Shown: positions 30,574 to 39,781, counted from the stretch's first letter. The stretch is 64,000 nucleotides of DNA from Haloechinothrix alba (GCF_900188115.1 NZ_FZNW01000008.1:62001-126000), one strand, 5' to 3'. The notes: a model not told the origin generated them from the letters alone. Made by a program: numbers and translations.

Positions 30574-31077
30574 ATGGAGCGCCCGACGTCGGTGGATCGT
30601 GACCGTGACGAGGAGGGCCGGGCACACAACTCCCGCCCCAGGGACGGACTGGGCCGCCCGCTGCCCTACGGCTCGGAGGGTGTCGAACGCCAGCCTGAGG
30701 GGGTCGAGCGCTCGCCCGACCAGGCCGTCGACGACGCGCAGCGGCTGCTCGACGCGGGTATGCCGTTCCACGCGCACGAGGTGTTCGAGGACGCCTGGAA
30801 ATCGGGGCTCGACCCGGACCCCATGCTGTGGAAGGGCCTTGCGCAGCTTGCTGTCGGACTCACGCATGCCGCGCGCGGCAACCTCGTCGGCGGCGCCCGG
30901 TTGCTCCGGCGTGGCACGGAGAACATCCAGCCGCACGCTGTGAGCGCGCCGCACGGCCTCGCCGTTTCCGACTTGCTGGGCTGGGCGAACGAGCTGGCCG
31001 CCGAGCTGGACTCGGGCCACGGCGTCGACTCGGCGGCCGAACGCGCCCCGAGCCTGCGCGGTGGGAGCCGAACGTGA
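30574..31077 (+). CDS. DUF309 domain protein
   Basis: 167 residues. The C-terminal half holds the DUF309 pattern FHAHEVFEDAWKSG and WKGLAQLAVGLTHAARGN; the N-terminal 50 residues are charged and variable. ATG at 30574 follows GGAGG at a spacing of nine bases. Function unknown; the HE..E pattern suggests metal binding. Divergent from the phosphotransferase and convergent with aspS; its stop lies in the arm of a large hairpin. Confidence 0.85.
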   Translation: MERPTSVDRDRDEEGRAHNSRPRDGLGRPLPYGSEGVERQPEGVERSPDQAVDDAQRLLDAGMPFHAHEVFEDAWKSGLDPDPMLWKGLAQLAVGLTHAARGNLVGGARLLRRGTENIQPHAVSAPHGLAVSDLLGWANELAAELDSGHGVDSAAERAPSLRGGSRT

Positions 31078-31118
31078 CATCGGGCGCCCTCTAGGAATCC
31101 GGTGTCACCTTCGGCTCC
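31063..31118. terminator. Large inverted repeat between DUF309 and aspS (repeat family, copy 1)
   Basis: The left arm begins at 31064 with GGAGCCGAACGTGACA, and the right arm TGTCACCTTCGGCTCC is its complement with one mismatch over 16 bases, separated by 23 bases. The left arm covers the DUF309 stop codon. A related copy lies at 42476-42532. Placement between converging genes suggests a bidirectional terminator. Confidence 0.65.
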
Positions 31119-31119
31119 T

Positions 31120-31139
31120 ACCCGCAGGGGTGTGCGGGT
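31120..31139 (-). terminator. Hairpin at the aspS stop codon
   Basis: ACCCGCA and TGCGGGT form perfect 7-base arms around GGGGTG. One arm includes the last base of the aspS stop. Adjacent to the larger inverted repeat, so the two probably act together. Confidence 0.5.
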
Positions 31140-32941
31140 TACTCCTCGGGGGCGGGCTTGGATGTCCCTGCGTGGGGTGCCGAGCCTTTGGGGGTGGCGT
31201 CCACGCCGGTCTCCTTGCGCTGCTCGGCGGTGATCGGTGTGGGCGCCCCGGTGAGCGGGTCGTAGCCGCCACCGGTCTTGGGGAAGGCGATGACATCGCG
31301 CAGCGACTCGGCTCCGGCGAGCAGCATCACGATGCGGTCCCACCCGAAGGCGATCCCACCGTGCGGTGGCGCCCCGTACTGCAGGGCATCCAGCAGGAAC
31401 CCGAACTTCTCCTGCGCCTCCTCAGCGGAGATCCCCATCAGGTCCAGCACCCGCCGCTGCACGTCCGGCCGGTGAATACGGATCGACCCCCCGCCGATCT
31501 CGTGACCGTTGCACACGATGTCGTACGCCGCCGAGAGGGCGTTGCCCGGATCCGAGTCGAACTTGTCCTCCCACTCCGGCGTCGGCGCGGTGAAGGCGTG
31601 GTGCACCGCCGTCCACTCGCCCGTGCCCACGGCCACGTCGTCGGTCTGCCCCGCCGGTTCGAACAGCGGTGCGTCGACCACCCACACGAACGACCACTCG
31701 TTCTCACCGATGAGGTCGAGCATCCGCCCGATCTCGCCGCGCACGGCCGCGAGCAGGCCGCGCGCCTCGGAGGGCTGCCCGGCAGCGAAGAACACGCAGT
31801 CACCCGGTCCGGCACCGACCGCATCGGCGAGCCCCGCCCGCTCGTGCTCGGCCAGGTTCTTCGCGACAGGCCCGCTGAGCGTTCCGTCCTCGCCGACGAG
31901 CACATAGGCCAGACCCTTCGCGCCACGCTGCTTGGCCCAGTCCTGCCAGGCATCGAGCTGGCGGCGAGGCTGGCTCGCCCCACCCTCCATCACGACCGCA
32001 CCGACGTACGGCGCCTGGAACACGCGGAAGGGTGTCGCCTCGAAGAAACTCGTCAGGTCGGTCAGCTGCACGCCGAAGCGCAGGTCCGGTTTGTCCGTGC
32101 CGTACTTCGCCATCGCCTCGGCGTAGCTGATCCGCGGGATCGGCGTGGTGACCTCGTGCCCGATCAGGCGCCACAGCGCGGCGATGACCTCTTCGGACAG
32201 CGCGATCACGTCATCCTGTTCCACGAAGCTCATCTCGATGTCGAGCTGGGTGAACTCGGGCTGCCGGTCAGCCCGGAAGTCCTCGTCCCGGTAGCAACGC
32301 GCGATCTGGAAGTACCGTTCGATCCCGCCCACCATCAGCAACTGCTTGAACAGCTGGGGCGACTGTGGCAGGGCATACCACGAGCCAGGCTTCAAGCGGG
32401 CCGGGATCACGAAGTCGCGGGCGCCCTCGGGGGTGGACCGCGTCATCGTGGGGGTCTCGACCTCGACGAACTCCCGGTCGTGCAGCACTTCCCGCGCGGC
32501 ACGGTTGACCTCGCTACGCAGCCGCATCGCGCTCGCCGGACCGCCGCGCCGCAGGTCGAGGTAGCGGTGCCGCAACCGCACCTCCTCGCCGACCTCCAGC
32601 CGGTCGTCGATCGGGAACGGGAGCGCATCCGACTCGGCCAGCACCTCGAGTTCGGTGGCGAGTACCTCGATCGCACCCGTCGCGATCTCCGGGTTCTCGT
32701 TCCCCTCGGGACGCACGGAGACCTCACCGGTGACCCGCACGCAGTACTCGGCGCGCAGGTCGTGCGCGCGTTCTGCCATCTCACCCTCGCGGAACACGAC
32801 CTGCGCGACCCCGGAGGCATCACGCAGATCGATGAAGATCACGCCGCCGTGATCGCGCCGACGCGCTACCCACCCGGCCAGGCTGACGGTCTGACTGGTG
32901 TGCTCGGCACGCAGGGTGCCCGCGTCATGAGTTCGAAGCAC
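31139..32941 (-). CDS. aspS: Aspartyl-tRNA synthetase, bacterial type
   Basis: 600 residues from GTG at 32941 ([14 protein letters not shown]). N-terminal OB-fold anticodon domain ([15 protein letters not shown]), class II catalytic core with motif 2 [13 protein letters not shown] and motif 3 GIAFGWDRI, and the bacterial GAD insertion domain between. Actinobacteria usually also have GatCAB, so the enzyme may be non-discriminating (Asp and Asn); this is not shown here. A GTG at 32953 is an alternative start; neither has a clear Shine-Dalgarno. Confidence 0.97.
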   Translation of the reverse strand: MLRTHDAGTLRAEHTSQTVSLAGWVARRRDHGGVIFIDLRDASGVAQVVFREGEMAERAHDLRAEYCVRVTGEVSVRPEGNENPEIATGAIEVLATELEVLAESDALPFPIDDRLEVGEEVRLRHRYLDLRRGGPASAMRLRSEVNRAAREVLHDREFVEVETPTMTRSTPEGARDFVIPARLKPGSWYALPQSPQLFKQLLMVGGIERYFQIARCYRDEDFRADRQPEFTQLDIEMSFVEQDDVIALSEEVIAALWRLIGHEVTTPIPRISYAEAMAKYGTDKPDLRFGVQLTDLTSFFEATPFRVFQAPYVGAVVMEGGASQPRRQLDAWQDWAKQRGAKGLAYVLVGEDGTLSGPVAKNLAEHERAGLADAVGAGPGDCVFFAAGQPSEARGLLAAVRGEIGRMLDLIGENEWSFVWVVDAPLFEPAGQTDDVAVGTGEWTAVHHAFTAPTPEWEDKFDSDPGNALSAAYDIVCNGHEIGGGSIRIHRPDVQRRVLDLMGISAEEAQEKFGFLLDALQYGAPPHGGIAFGWDRIVMLLAGAESLRDVIAFPKTGGGYDPLTGAPTPITAEQRKETGVDATPKGSAPHAGTSKPAPEE

Positions 32942-33169
32942 TGAGCTGCTCACTCTCGTTACGAAGTTCGGCCGGACGGTCCAGCTAAGGCTAACGAACC
33001 GCTGACCAGGTCCGGCGTCCGGCCACCGCACGACCTCGCGCGGCACACGTCCCGGACAGCGATTACTTCCCGTAATAAACTCGTCACAAAATTGCCATCA
33101 ACTCATCACCCACAAGTGTCTTCTTTTACAGCACGCAATCAACCGACGTCGTATAGCAACACCCGCTGG

Positions 33170-33175
33170 CATAAT
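33170..33175 (+). promoter_or_regulatory. -10 box of the leaderless DUF4062-like gene
   Basis: CATAAT ends six bases before the ATG at 33182, in a stretch clearly richer in A and T than its surroundings (about 33060-33181). The aspS to 33182 gap of 240 bases holds nothing else recognisable. Confidence 0.5.
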
Positions 33176-33181
33176 CGGAAT

Positions 33182-33835
33182 ATGGCACATCATGCGATGG
33201 TGTTTCGGGCACTGATCTCCTGCCCCGCGGATATCGAACTCGACGACATCCGCGCCATCCAGGCTGCCATCACACGTTGGAACGTCCTGCTCGGTGAACG
33301 GTTCGGGTCGATCGTGATCCCCGTGCAGTGGAGCGAGCACGCCGCGGCTGCCTTCGGCGCCCCGCCCCAGGAGATCGTGAACGAGCAACTGGTCGAGACG
33401 GTCGACCTGGCGATCGCGGTGCTGTGGACACGGCTCGGCGCGCCCACCCCCGACGCCGAGTCGGGTACCGTTGAGGAGATCAACCGGATCTCCGCGGCAG
33501 GTAAGCCGGTCAGCGTGCTGCGCTGCGCGCGGCCCGTCGACTGGGCATCCCTGGACTCCGGGCAGCTCACGCGCCTCGATCAGTACCTCACCGAGCTCAA
33601 GGCGCATGCCTTGATCCTCAAGTACGCCGATACGGGCTCCCTCGCCACGCAGGTCGACACGATTCTGACCAGGCTCGTCACCCACGAGCCCGGACGCTTG
33701 GACAGCGGCCTCTCCGGAAGCGGGAGCGGGCCCCTGCCCTCGCCCCGCCAGGCCTCCGCCGACGAGAAGCAGGAGATGCCACCCGGCCAGTCGTACGGCC
33801 ATTCCGGCCCCGAGGCCTCATCGCAGCACCCCTGA
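33182..33835 (+). CDS. DUF4062-like (TIR-like fold) protein, orphan
   Basis: 217 residues. Residues 1-165 match the pattern of DUF4062-type domains: a first strand with SCPADIELDDIR, then IVIPVQWSEHAAAAFGAPPQEIVNEQLVE, LAIAVLWTRLGAPTPDAESGTVEEI and GKPVSVLRCARPV. These domains have a TIR-like fold and are often found at the front of larger NTPase or defence proteins. Here it stands alone with a 50-residue low-complexity tail. ATG at 33182 chosen over a frame from 33092 because of the leaderless -10. The AT-richer upstream region suggests recent arrival. Confidence 0.7.
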   Translation: MAHHAMVFRALISCPADIELDDIRAIQAAITRWNVLLGERFGSIVIPVQWSEHAAAAFGAPPQEIVNEQLVETVDLAIAVLWTRLGAPTPDAESGTVEEINRISAAGKPVSVLRCARPVDWASLDSGQLTRLDQYLTELKAHALILKYADTGSLATQVDTILTRLVTHEPGRLDSGLSGSGSGPLPSPRQASADEKQEMPPGQSYGHSGPEASSQHP

Positions 33836-33860
33836 CTCGCGGCGGTACACCACCATCCCG

Positions 33861-35963
33861 TCACAGCAACGTCAGCTGCTCGCCGGTGCCCGGATCCACG
33901 CGCTCCGGCCGTTCGGCGCCGTCCTGCGCGCGACCACCCCCGTGTCCCCGCAGTCCGTACCGGTGCGCGGCTCGCCGAACCCGTGCCGTGACCGTTTCCT
34001 GATAGCTCTTCGGCGCGTACGCCCCGCGCCGGTAGAGCTGCGCGTAGTAGTCGTACAGCCCCGGGTACCAGCGGGCGAGCCAGGCGAAGTACCACTCCCG
34101 CGCACCGGGACGCAGGTGCAGCACGATCGGGGTCACTCCGGTGGCTCCGGCGGCCGCGATCCCGGCGACGGTCGCCTCGATCTGCTCCTCGGTATCGGTC
34201 AGGCCCGGCAGGATCGGCGCCATCAACACCGAACAGCCGATCCCCAGGTCGGCGAACCGGCGCACGACATCCAACCGCCGCTGGGGACGCGGCGTTCCCG
34301 GCTCCACCGACCGCCATACCTGCTCGTCCAGCGAGCCGACCGAGACGGCGAGAGACACCGGAGCCTGTCGCGCGGCCTCGGCGATCAGCTCGGCATCTCG
34401 CAGGATCAGGCTGCCCTTGGTCAGGATGGACAACGGGTTGGCGAAGTCACGAAGCGCCCCGATGATCTGCGGCATGAGCCGGTACCGTCCCTCGGCGCGC
34501 TGATACGGGTCGGTGTTGGTGCCCATCGCGATCGGCTCGCCGCACCACCGAGGGTGCGCGAGCTCCTTGCGCACCAGCTCCCCGGCATTGACCTTCACCA
34601 TGATCTTGGTGTCGAAGTCGTGCCCCGAGTCCAGGTCCAGGTACTCGTGCGTGCGGCGCGCGAAGCAGTTGTGGCTCACCACGCCGTCGGCGAGGAAGTC
34701 CCCGGTGCCTGTGGTGATGTCGTAGAGTGCGCGCTCCTGCCCCGTATCCGCGATCGAGACGATGTCGAGTCGAGCCTCCGGCTCGATCGCGACATCGTCG
34801 ATGCCTCGCCCACCGATGATCGCCGGATCCGTCGTGTGGAAGAAGCGCAGCCGCTCCCGGAGCCCGCCGGTGAGCCGAACCACCCGCATGGACGGCCGGC
34901 CGGCGCACTCCTCAACGATGTAGTCGAAGCCGAAGCGTTTCAGACCGAGACAGACCTCGGTGATGATCTCGTCGTCGGTACTCGAGACCCGCACCACTCC
35001 ACCCGAACAGCTGCCCTCGGAGTCGAAGATCCCCGCGAGAAACCCCTTACGCCACTCGTCGCACGGCGCGACAGGCAGGCTCGCGAGCTCACGGACGCGA
35101 GCGGGCGCGACACGCCGCGAGCTCGATACCGCTCGCCGGTCGACCGTAGCCGCGGCCACGTCCAACCGATCGGTACGCACGCCGAACGAGGAAAGATACC
35201 GTGCCGCGCGGCTCAACGCCTCGTGCTCGTCCGGGGCGAGGCGGAACCGGTAACCCCACTCGTCATTCACCGAGCGTCCCGTGCGGGTACGGCCGCACTC
35301 GCCGAGTACACCATCACCGTCGACAACCCCGCACAGGTAACCCTGCCGGTAGGTTTCGGTGTCCTCGGGGCCGCGCGCGTACCCGCCGGTACCGAGCAGG
35401 GTGTCGCCCTCGACGAGGTGCCCACGCGCCTGGCGGCCGGCCTTGGCACCTGTGACGTGCTTCCACCCGCTGGTGGTCAGAAACCGGTGATCGCCGCCCG
35501 CGACGAGAGTGGTGCCGTCCGCGAGCGTGACCCGGTACGCACGGTCCACCGTTGCCCAGTGCGCCAGCACCGGTGTCGCGGTGTAACGCCGGTGGTCGCC
35601 GACCCGTCGCGTCCCGTAGACGCGGTCGCCGACGCGGATCGAGGACAAGCGTTTGGTCCGGCCGTCTGCCATGAGGATGGGCGTATCCCCCGACAGGCAG
35701 TAGACGCAGGCGTGGCTGCAACCGCGGTACGGGTTCACCGTCCAGCGAAACGGCACCGCGGACTCCCCCGGCACGCGATTGATGATCGACCGCGCGCGAA
35801 TCTCCACCGCGACAGCATCGGAGTCGTCACCGGAGACGACAGGGCCCGATCCAGGGGTGCCGAGCCCCGCCCTGCCCGTTCCCCTGTCGACCGGTTGCCG
35901 AACTTCACTGAGCTCCAGCAACGCTCCGTTGTCGATACCTTCTCTCAACTGTTCCCAGCGCAC
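33861..35963 (-). CDS. Intein-containing radical SAM protein (Rv2578c family)
   Basis: 700 residues before splicing. The host protein begins VRWEQLREGIDNGALLEL and has the motif NPYRGCSHACVYC, the CxxxCxxC that binds the [4Fe-4S] cluster. An intein of 344 residues sits between the Tyr and the third cluster Cys. The flanks join as CVY-CFARRTHEYLDLD after splicing, leaving a protein of about 356 residues. The family is widespread in actinobacteria and its reaction is unknown. The GTG at 35963 matches relatives; the frame opens 22 codons earlier. Splicing is required for an active enzyme because it restores the third cysteine. Confidence 0.92.
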   Translation of the reverse strand: MRWEQLREGIDNGALLELSEVRQPVDRGTGRAGLGTPGSGPVVSGDDSDAVAVEIRARSIINRVPGESAVPFRWTVNPYRGCSHACVYCLSGDTPILMADGRTKRLSSIRVGDRVYGTRRVGDHRRYTATPVLAHWATVDRAYRVTLADGTTLVAGGDHRFLTTSGWKHVTGAKAGRQARGHLVEGDTLLGTGGYARGPEDTETYRQGYLCGVVDGDGVLGECGRTRTGRSVNDEWGYRFRLAPDEHEALSRAARYLSSFGVRTDRLDVAAATVDRRAVSSSRRVAPARVRELASLPVAPCDEWRKGFLAGIFDSEGSCSGGVVRVSSTDDEIITEVCLGLKRFGFDYIVEECAGRPSMRVVRLTGGLRERLRFFHTTDPAIIGGRGIDDVAIEPEARLDIVSIADTGQERALYDITTGTGDFLADGVVSHNCFARRTHEYLDLDSGHDFDTKIMVKVNAGELVRKELAHPRWCGEPIAMGTNTDPYQRAEGRYRLMPQIIGALRDFANPLSILTKGSLILRDAELIAEAARQAPVSLAVSVGSLDEQVWRSVEPGTPRPQRRLDVVRRFADLGIGCSVLMAPILPGLTDTEEQIEATVAGIAAAGATGVTPIVLHLRPGAREWYFAWLARWYPGLYDYYAQLYRRGAYAPKSYQETVTARVRRAAHRYGLRGHGGGRAQDGAERPERVDPGTGEQLTLL
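34668..35699 (-). mobile_element. Intein with LAGLIDADG homing endonuclease
   Basis: The 344-residue element starts with Cys (CLSGDTPILMADG, block A), has a block B-like DHRFLTTSGW, and ends FLADGVVSHN (blocks F-G) with the required His-Asn before the +1 Cys. Two LAGLIDADG helices are visible, YLCGVVDGDG near residue 121 and FLAGIFDSEG near 220, both with acidic catalytic residues. The element therefore looks able to splice and possibly to home. Confidence 0.92.
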
Positions 35964-36037
35964 GCACCTATTCGAACACAAGTTCGACCTCACGTCCAGC
36001 TCCGACACGCGGCACGAGACATGCGACACTGCGCGGC

Positions 36038-36844
36038 ATGAGCTACCGGGCCGGCACCATACGCCCCCTGTCCGGCAAGACCCGACGGTTCGTGCCGCTA
36101 CTGCTCATCGGGCTCGGTGCCGCCCTCGTCCTCACCGCCGTCGTCGTGGCGATCGTGCTCGACCGCGCCTCGGCCGGCCGCACCGAGAGCACCGTGGCGA
36201 CCGTCGTGGAGGTCACCGAGCGCACCACCCGGACACGCGACACCGACGGGCAGAACCGCACCACAACCACGTACTGCCCGACAGTCGAGTACACGGTGGA
36301 CGGTGAGCTGTTCAGTCACGAGTCCGGCATCTGTACCGGCTCGCAGGAGGGCACCGAGGTCGGCGACGAGGTTACCGTCAACTACGACCCGGACGACCCC
36401 TCGGACGCCGCGGTCGACTCGTGGGCGCACAGGTGGCTCGCACCGCTGATCGTGGGCGGTGTCGGCGCGCTGTTCACGCTCATCGGAGCAATCCTGCGCG
36501 CCGCCGCACGAACCGGCACGCGCACGGAAGCGGCGGAGTCCGGTACCGGCGCGCCACGCGGTCAGGCGGAGGGCCCGGAGCCGGCGTTCCACCGCCCGTA
36601 CTTTCCCGCTGCCCGGGCGGGAACGGCCGGCTACGACGTGGCGGCTGTCGACACGCTCATCGGGCACATCGAACACGCCTACCGCCAGATCGCAGGCGGC
36701 CAACCGCCCGACCTCACCGCGCACGACCTCGAGAACCACCAGCTGGCCACCACCGACACCCCCGGAAGCGGCTACGACACCGCGACCGTGGAGATGTACC
36801 TGACGTCGGTGCGCGGCGATCTGGAGCGGGTCCTGGGGCACTGA
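36038..36844 (+). CDS. Membrane protein: DUF3592-like domain fused to two DivIVA-type repeats
   Basis: 268 residues. Two transmembrane helices (about 19-42 and 132-155) enclose an extracytoplasmic beta-rich domain of the DUF3592 type (TTTYCPTVEYTVDGELF, VTVNYDPDDP). The cytoplasmic C terminus holds two short repeats of the kind called DivI1A: AGYDVAAVDTLIGHIEHAY and SGYDTATVEMYLTSVRGDL. The repeats suggest attachment to DivIVA or other polar-growth structures; this is inference. Divergent from the intein gene with 74 bases between. GACACT seven bases before the ATG is a weak leaderless -10. Confidence 0.8.
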   Translation: MSYRAGTIRPLSGKTRRFVPLLLIGLGAALVLTAVVVAIVLDRASAGRTESTVATVVEVTERTTRTRDTDGQNRTTTTYCPTVEYTVDGELFSHESGICTGSQEGTEVGDEVTVNYDPDDPSDAAVDSWAHRWLAPLIVGGVGALFTLIGAILRAAARTGTRTEAAESGTGAPRGQAEGPEPAFHRPYFPAARAGTAGYDVAAVDTLIGHIEHAYRQIAGGQPPDLTAHDLENHQLATTDTPGSGYDTATVEMYLTSVRGDLERVLGH

Positions 36845-36961
36845 ACACGCCGCCGCACGGCAGCCGGTGAAACGCGGTGCGGTGCAGGCACTCCACGCCG
36901 TGCGCGCGGACGGGTAGGTCCCCTGCGCGCGTCCGCTACCGCGTGCAGGAAGATTACCCGC

Positions 36962-38380
36962 GTGGCACGACACCAGAGCGGCAACCAACCCGAGCGAGCA
37001 CGGCCGAGCCGGGCGTCCCCCGAGGAGGAAACCGGCCCGATCCAGCGTGTGCCACGGTTGTCCGACCCGGGAGGGATCGGACCGGCACACACCGGCCTGC
37101 GGCAGGACGGGGACGCACACGGAGCCGGCGATCCCGGCGGACACGGCCACGCGCATGCCCACGGGCCCGCCACGCCTGCCCCGCCGCGCGTCCGCACCCT
37201 GTTGACCGCGCTGCTCGTGCCGTTCGCACTCGCGGCGATCATCGGTATGGCGCTGCTCTACCCGTTCGGAGACGAGCTGCCCGGCAACGAGGGTCTGACA
37301 GGGACGCCGGTCGACGCCGACGTGGTCGCCGTCGCCGCGAGCAGCTGTACCCCGCAAGGCGACGTGGAGGTCGACACCGGTGGGGGCGAGCCGACGGAAC
37401 ACGGCTGCGTGGCAGTCGATATCGAGCTCGCCGAAGGTCCGGCGGCGGGGAGCACGATCACCAAGACGGAGCCGGTCGGCCCCGGGCGTCCCCAGTTCGC
37501 ACCCGGTGACGCGATCGTGCTCGAGTACCACGGGGCCGCGCCGGAGCAAGCCGGGTCGTACCAGGTGGTCGACTTCCAACGCGGAACCCCGCTTTTCGTG
37601 CTCGCCTGTGCCTTCGCGCTGGCCGTGCTGCTGCTCGGACGGTGGCAGGGCGCGCGGGCGCTGCTCGGGCTCGGTCTGAGCTTCGTGGTGATCGCGCTGT
37701 TCATCCTGCCCGCGATCCTCGCCGGACAAGACCCCGTCCTGGTCGGCATCGTCGGCGCAGGGGTGATCATGTTCCTGACGCTGTACCTGTCTCACGGCCT
37801 GTCCGCACGGACCTCCGTGGCCATACTCGGTACGTTGGTCAGCCTCACCCTCATCGGGGTCATCTCGGCTGCCTTCACCGAGCTGAACCACCTGACCGGC
37901 CTGGACGAGTCCACGTCCACCCTGATCGGCACGCTCGGCGGCGGGATCGACACCCGCGGTCTCCTGCTCGCCGGGATCGTGATCGGGGCGCTCGGGGTTC
38001 TCGACGACGTCACCGTCACGCAGTCCAGCGCGGTTTGGGAACTACGCCACGCCAACCCCGCGCTCAGCCGGCGTCAGCTGTACGCTGCCGGGTTGCGCAT
38101 CGGTCGCGACCACGTGGCCGCCTCGGTCAACACGCTGGTCATGGCCTACGCGGGCGCGGCGCTTCCTGTCCTGCTGTACTCGGCGATCTCCGGTGTCGGG
38201 ATGGGCTCCATCCTCGGCTCGCAGGACATCGCGCAGGAGATCGTCCGTACGCTCGCAGGCAGCATCGGCATCGTCGCCGCTGTGCCCGTCACAACCGCGC
38301 TCGCCGCGCTGATCGTCACCGCTGGACCGGCAGGAACCGGCACCCGCGCGGATGCTCACACGCACGAGTTGCGGGCGTAA
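36962..38380 (+). CDS. YibE/F family membrane protein
   Basis: 472 residues. A hydrophilic N terminus with a His-rich stretch (GHGHAHAHG), a first helix near 82-100, an extracytoplasmic domain, then about seven helices of the YibE/F type (FVLACAFALAVLLLGRWQGAR, GVLDDVTVTQSSAVWEL, LPVLLYSAISG). Family function is not established; transport is likely. AGGAAG about ten bases before the GTG. The His cluster might bind metal. Stands 117 bases after the DUF3592 gene and may share its transcript. Confidence 0.87.
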   Translation: MARHQSGNQPERARPSRASPEEETGPIQRVPRLSDPGGIGPAHTGLRQDGDAHGAGDPGGHGHAHAHGPATPAPPRVRTLLTALLVPFALAAIIGMALLYPFGDELPGNEGLTGTPVDADVVAVAASSCTPQGDVEVDTGGGEPTEHGCVAVDIELAEGPAAGSTITKTEPVGPGRPQFAPGDAIVLEYHGAAPEQAGSYQVVDFQRGTPLFVLACAFALAVLLLGRWQGARALLGLGLSFVVIALFILPAILAGQDPVLVGIVGAGVIMFLTLYLSHGLSARTSVAILGTLVSLTLIGVISAAFTELNHLTGLDESTSTLIGTLGGGIDTRGLLLAGIVIGALGVLDDVTVTQSSAVWELRHANPALSRRQLYAAGLRIGRDHVAASVNTLVMAYAGAALPVLLYSAISGVGMGSILGSQDIAQEIVRTLAGSIGIVAAVPVTTALAALIVTAGPAGTGTRADAHTHELRA

Positions 38381-39126
38381 GCCGCGGGCGAGGTCCCCAC
38401 CGACGCCGTGAAGTCGCGGACCAGGTGTGCCTGGTCGCAGTACCCGAGATCCGACGCCAGCCGTGCCCAGTGCACGCCTGTCCCGCGCGCCGCCATCTCC
38501 GCGGCGTCGTAGAGCCGGTACCTGCGGATCAGCCACTTCGGACCGATGCCGACGTGGTCGACGAACCGGCGTTGCAGCGTACGCACCGTCGTACCGGCCA
38601 ACCCGGCGACCTCGTCCACGCGGCGAATCGACCAGTCACCGGCGACACGCTCGGCGAGCCGGACGGTGTCCTCACACGGCTGGGTGTCGCCCGGCACGAG
38701 GTCGCGAAGCCACGCGTCGACGGCCTCGGCCGTGGGCTCGGGGAGCTCGGTGCGGAACACGTCGGCGGCCGGGACCACCCGGTCGGTCAATGACACCATC
38801 GGCGCACGCACCAATGCCCGGAAGCCTCCGGGACGGAACATGATGCCCAGCGCGCGGCCTCGCCCTTCGAGCACACGAGTGAACAGGCGGGTCCGCACGC
38901 CGTGCACAGCGGCCGGCCCGTCCCCGAGTACGACGTTGGCCACCGGATGCACCAGCACGTGTTGCTCGTGCCGCTCCCCCGGCGGCAGGTCCCAGAGCAC
39001 CTCCCAGTACCTGTCCACGAAGCGGGCCACCGCGGGAGACGGCTCGTGGCGCGTCAGCGCGAACCGCCGCAGGCCGGCAGCCGGGTACAGGATGCCCCGG
39101 GTGTCCCGATCGACCGGCTCGACCAC
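38356..39126 (-). CDS. AraC family transcription regulator
   Basis: 256 residues: an N-terminal effector domain of the DUF6597 type (FVDRYWEVLWDLPPGERHEQHVL cannot be matched to a known ligand), and a C-terminal AraC double helix-turn-helix (AGLAGTTVRTLQRRF, ASDLGYCDQAHLVRDF). The GTG at 39126 lies seven bases after a -10 box, so the mRNA is probably leaderless. Its 3' end overlaps the end of the YibE/F gene by 25 bases. Divergent from the TIGR03086 gene, its likely target. Confidence 0.88.
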   Translation of the reverse strand: MVEPVDRDTRGILYPAAGLRRFALTRHEPSPAVARFVDRYWEVLWDLPPGERHEQHVLVHPVANVVLGDGPAAVHGVRTRLFTRVLEGRGRALGIMFRPGGFRALVRAPMVSLTDRVVPAADVFRTELPEPTAEAVDAWLRDLVPGDTQPCEDTVRLAERVAGDWSIRRVDEVAGLAGTTVRTLQRRFVDHVGIGPKWLIRRYRLYDAAEMAARGTGVHWARLASDLGYCDQAHLVRDFTASVGTSPAAYARNSCV

Positions 39127-39133
39127 GAGACCC

Positions 39134-39184
39134 AGCTTAGCGCGTCGCGTTTGTCCAAGACACCTGCACAGGCGCCGATACGCT
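39134..39184. promoter_or_regulatory. Back-to-back leaderless promoters between the araC-type and TIGR03086 genes
   Basis: On the minus strand TAAGCT (39134-39139) ends seven bases before the regulator GTG. On the plus strand TACGCT (39179-39184) ends six bases before the ATG at 39191. Only 64 bases separate the two start codons, so one bound regulator could control both. Confidence 0.5.
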
Positions 39185-39190
39185 TGCCGC

Positions 39191-39739
39191 ATGACCGAGG
39201 TTTCCGAACGACACCGCCGACTGTCCAGAGCCTTCGCCGACAAGATCGCGGCGGTACCCCCCGACCGCTGGAACGCAGCGACCCCGTGCACCGAATGGAA
39301 CGTGCGCGACCTCGTCAGGCACGTCACGGACAACCACGAGCTGTTCCTCGGGCTCGTCGGCAGGGACGTGCGCCCGCGCCCGAGCGTCGACGACGACCCC
39401 CTCGGTGCCTTCACGACGGGTAGTGACCAGATCCAGTCCGATCTGGAGGATCCCGCCCGCGCCGGTGCCGAGTTCGACGGCTACTTCGGCAGGTCCACGT
39501 TCGCGCAAGCCATCGACCGCTTCCTGTGCTTCGACCTCGCCGTACACGGCTGGGATGTCGCCCGCGCCACCGGCCAGGACGAGCGGCTGTTCCCGCAGGA
39601 CCTGCCCTGGCTCTGGGCCGGTACAGAACTGTTCGGCGACGCGATCCGCAGTGAGGGAGTCTGTGGTCCCGCGGTCGACCCCCCGCCCGACGCTGATGAG
39701 CAGGCCCGCCTGCTGTCCTACCTCGGCCGTCACGTGTAG
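39191..39739 (+). CDS. TIGR03086 / DinB-like (mycothiol-dependent type) protein
   Basis: 182 residues of the actinobacterial TIGR03086 family: ATPCTEWNVRDLVRHVTDNH carries the first metal histidine region and FDLAVHGWDVARATGQ the second. Relatives share the four-helix fold of mycothiol-dependent maleylpyruvate isomerase. The reaction is not predictable. Leaderless start. Divergent partner of the AraC regulator. Confidence 0.88.
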   Translation: MTEVSERHRRLSRAFADKIAAVPPDRWNAATPCTEWNVRDLVRHVTDNHELFLGLVGRDVRPRPSVDDDPLGAFTTGSDQIQSDLEDPARAGAEFDGYFGRSTFAQAIDRFLCFDLAVHGWDVARATGQDERLFPQDLPWLWAGTELFGDAIRSEGVCGPAVDPPPDADEQARLLSYLGRHV

Positions 39740-39781
39740 CGTGCCTCCCCGGCCCAGCGGGCCGTCGGCGAGAACCGTCCC

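Noticed and set aside
33182-33835. A complete antiphage system around the DUF4062-like gene
   Set aside because: Neighbours are aspS and the Rv2578c-type gene; no nuclease, NTPase or toxin partner is present.
33942-36041. 699-codon plus-strand frame opposite the radical SAM/intein gene
   Set aside because: Arg/Pro/His-rich translation without family patterns; shadow of the minus-strand gene.
36845-36961. Terminator between the DUF3592 and YibE/F genes
   Set aside because: Only a weak CCGCAC/GTGCGG pairing with an 18-base loop; not convincing.
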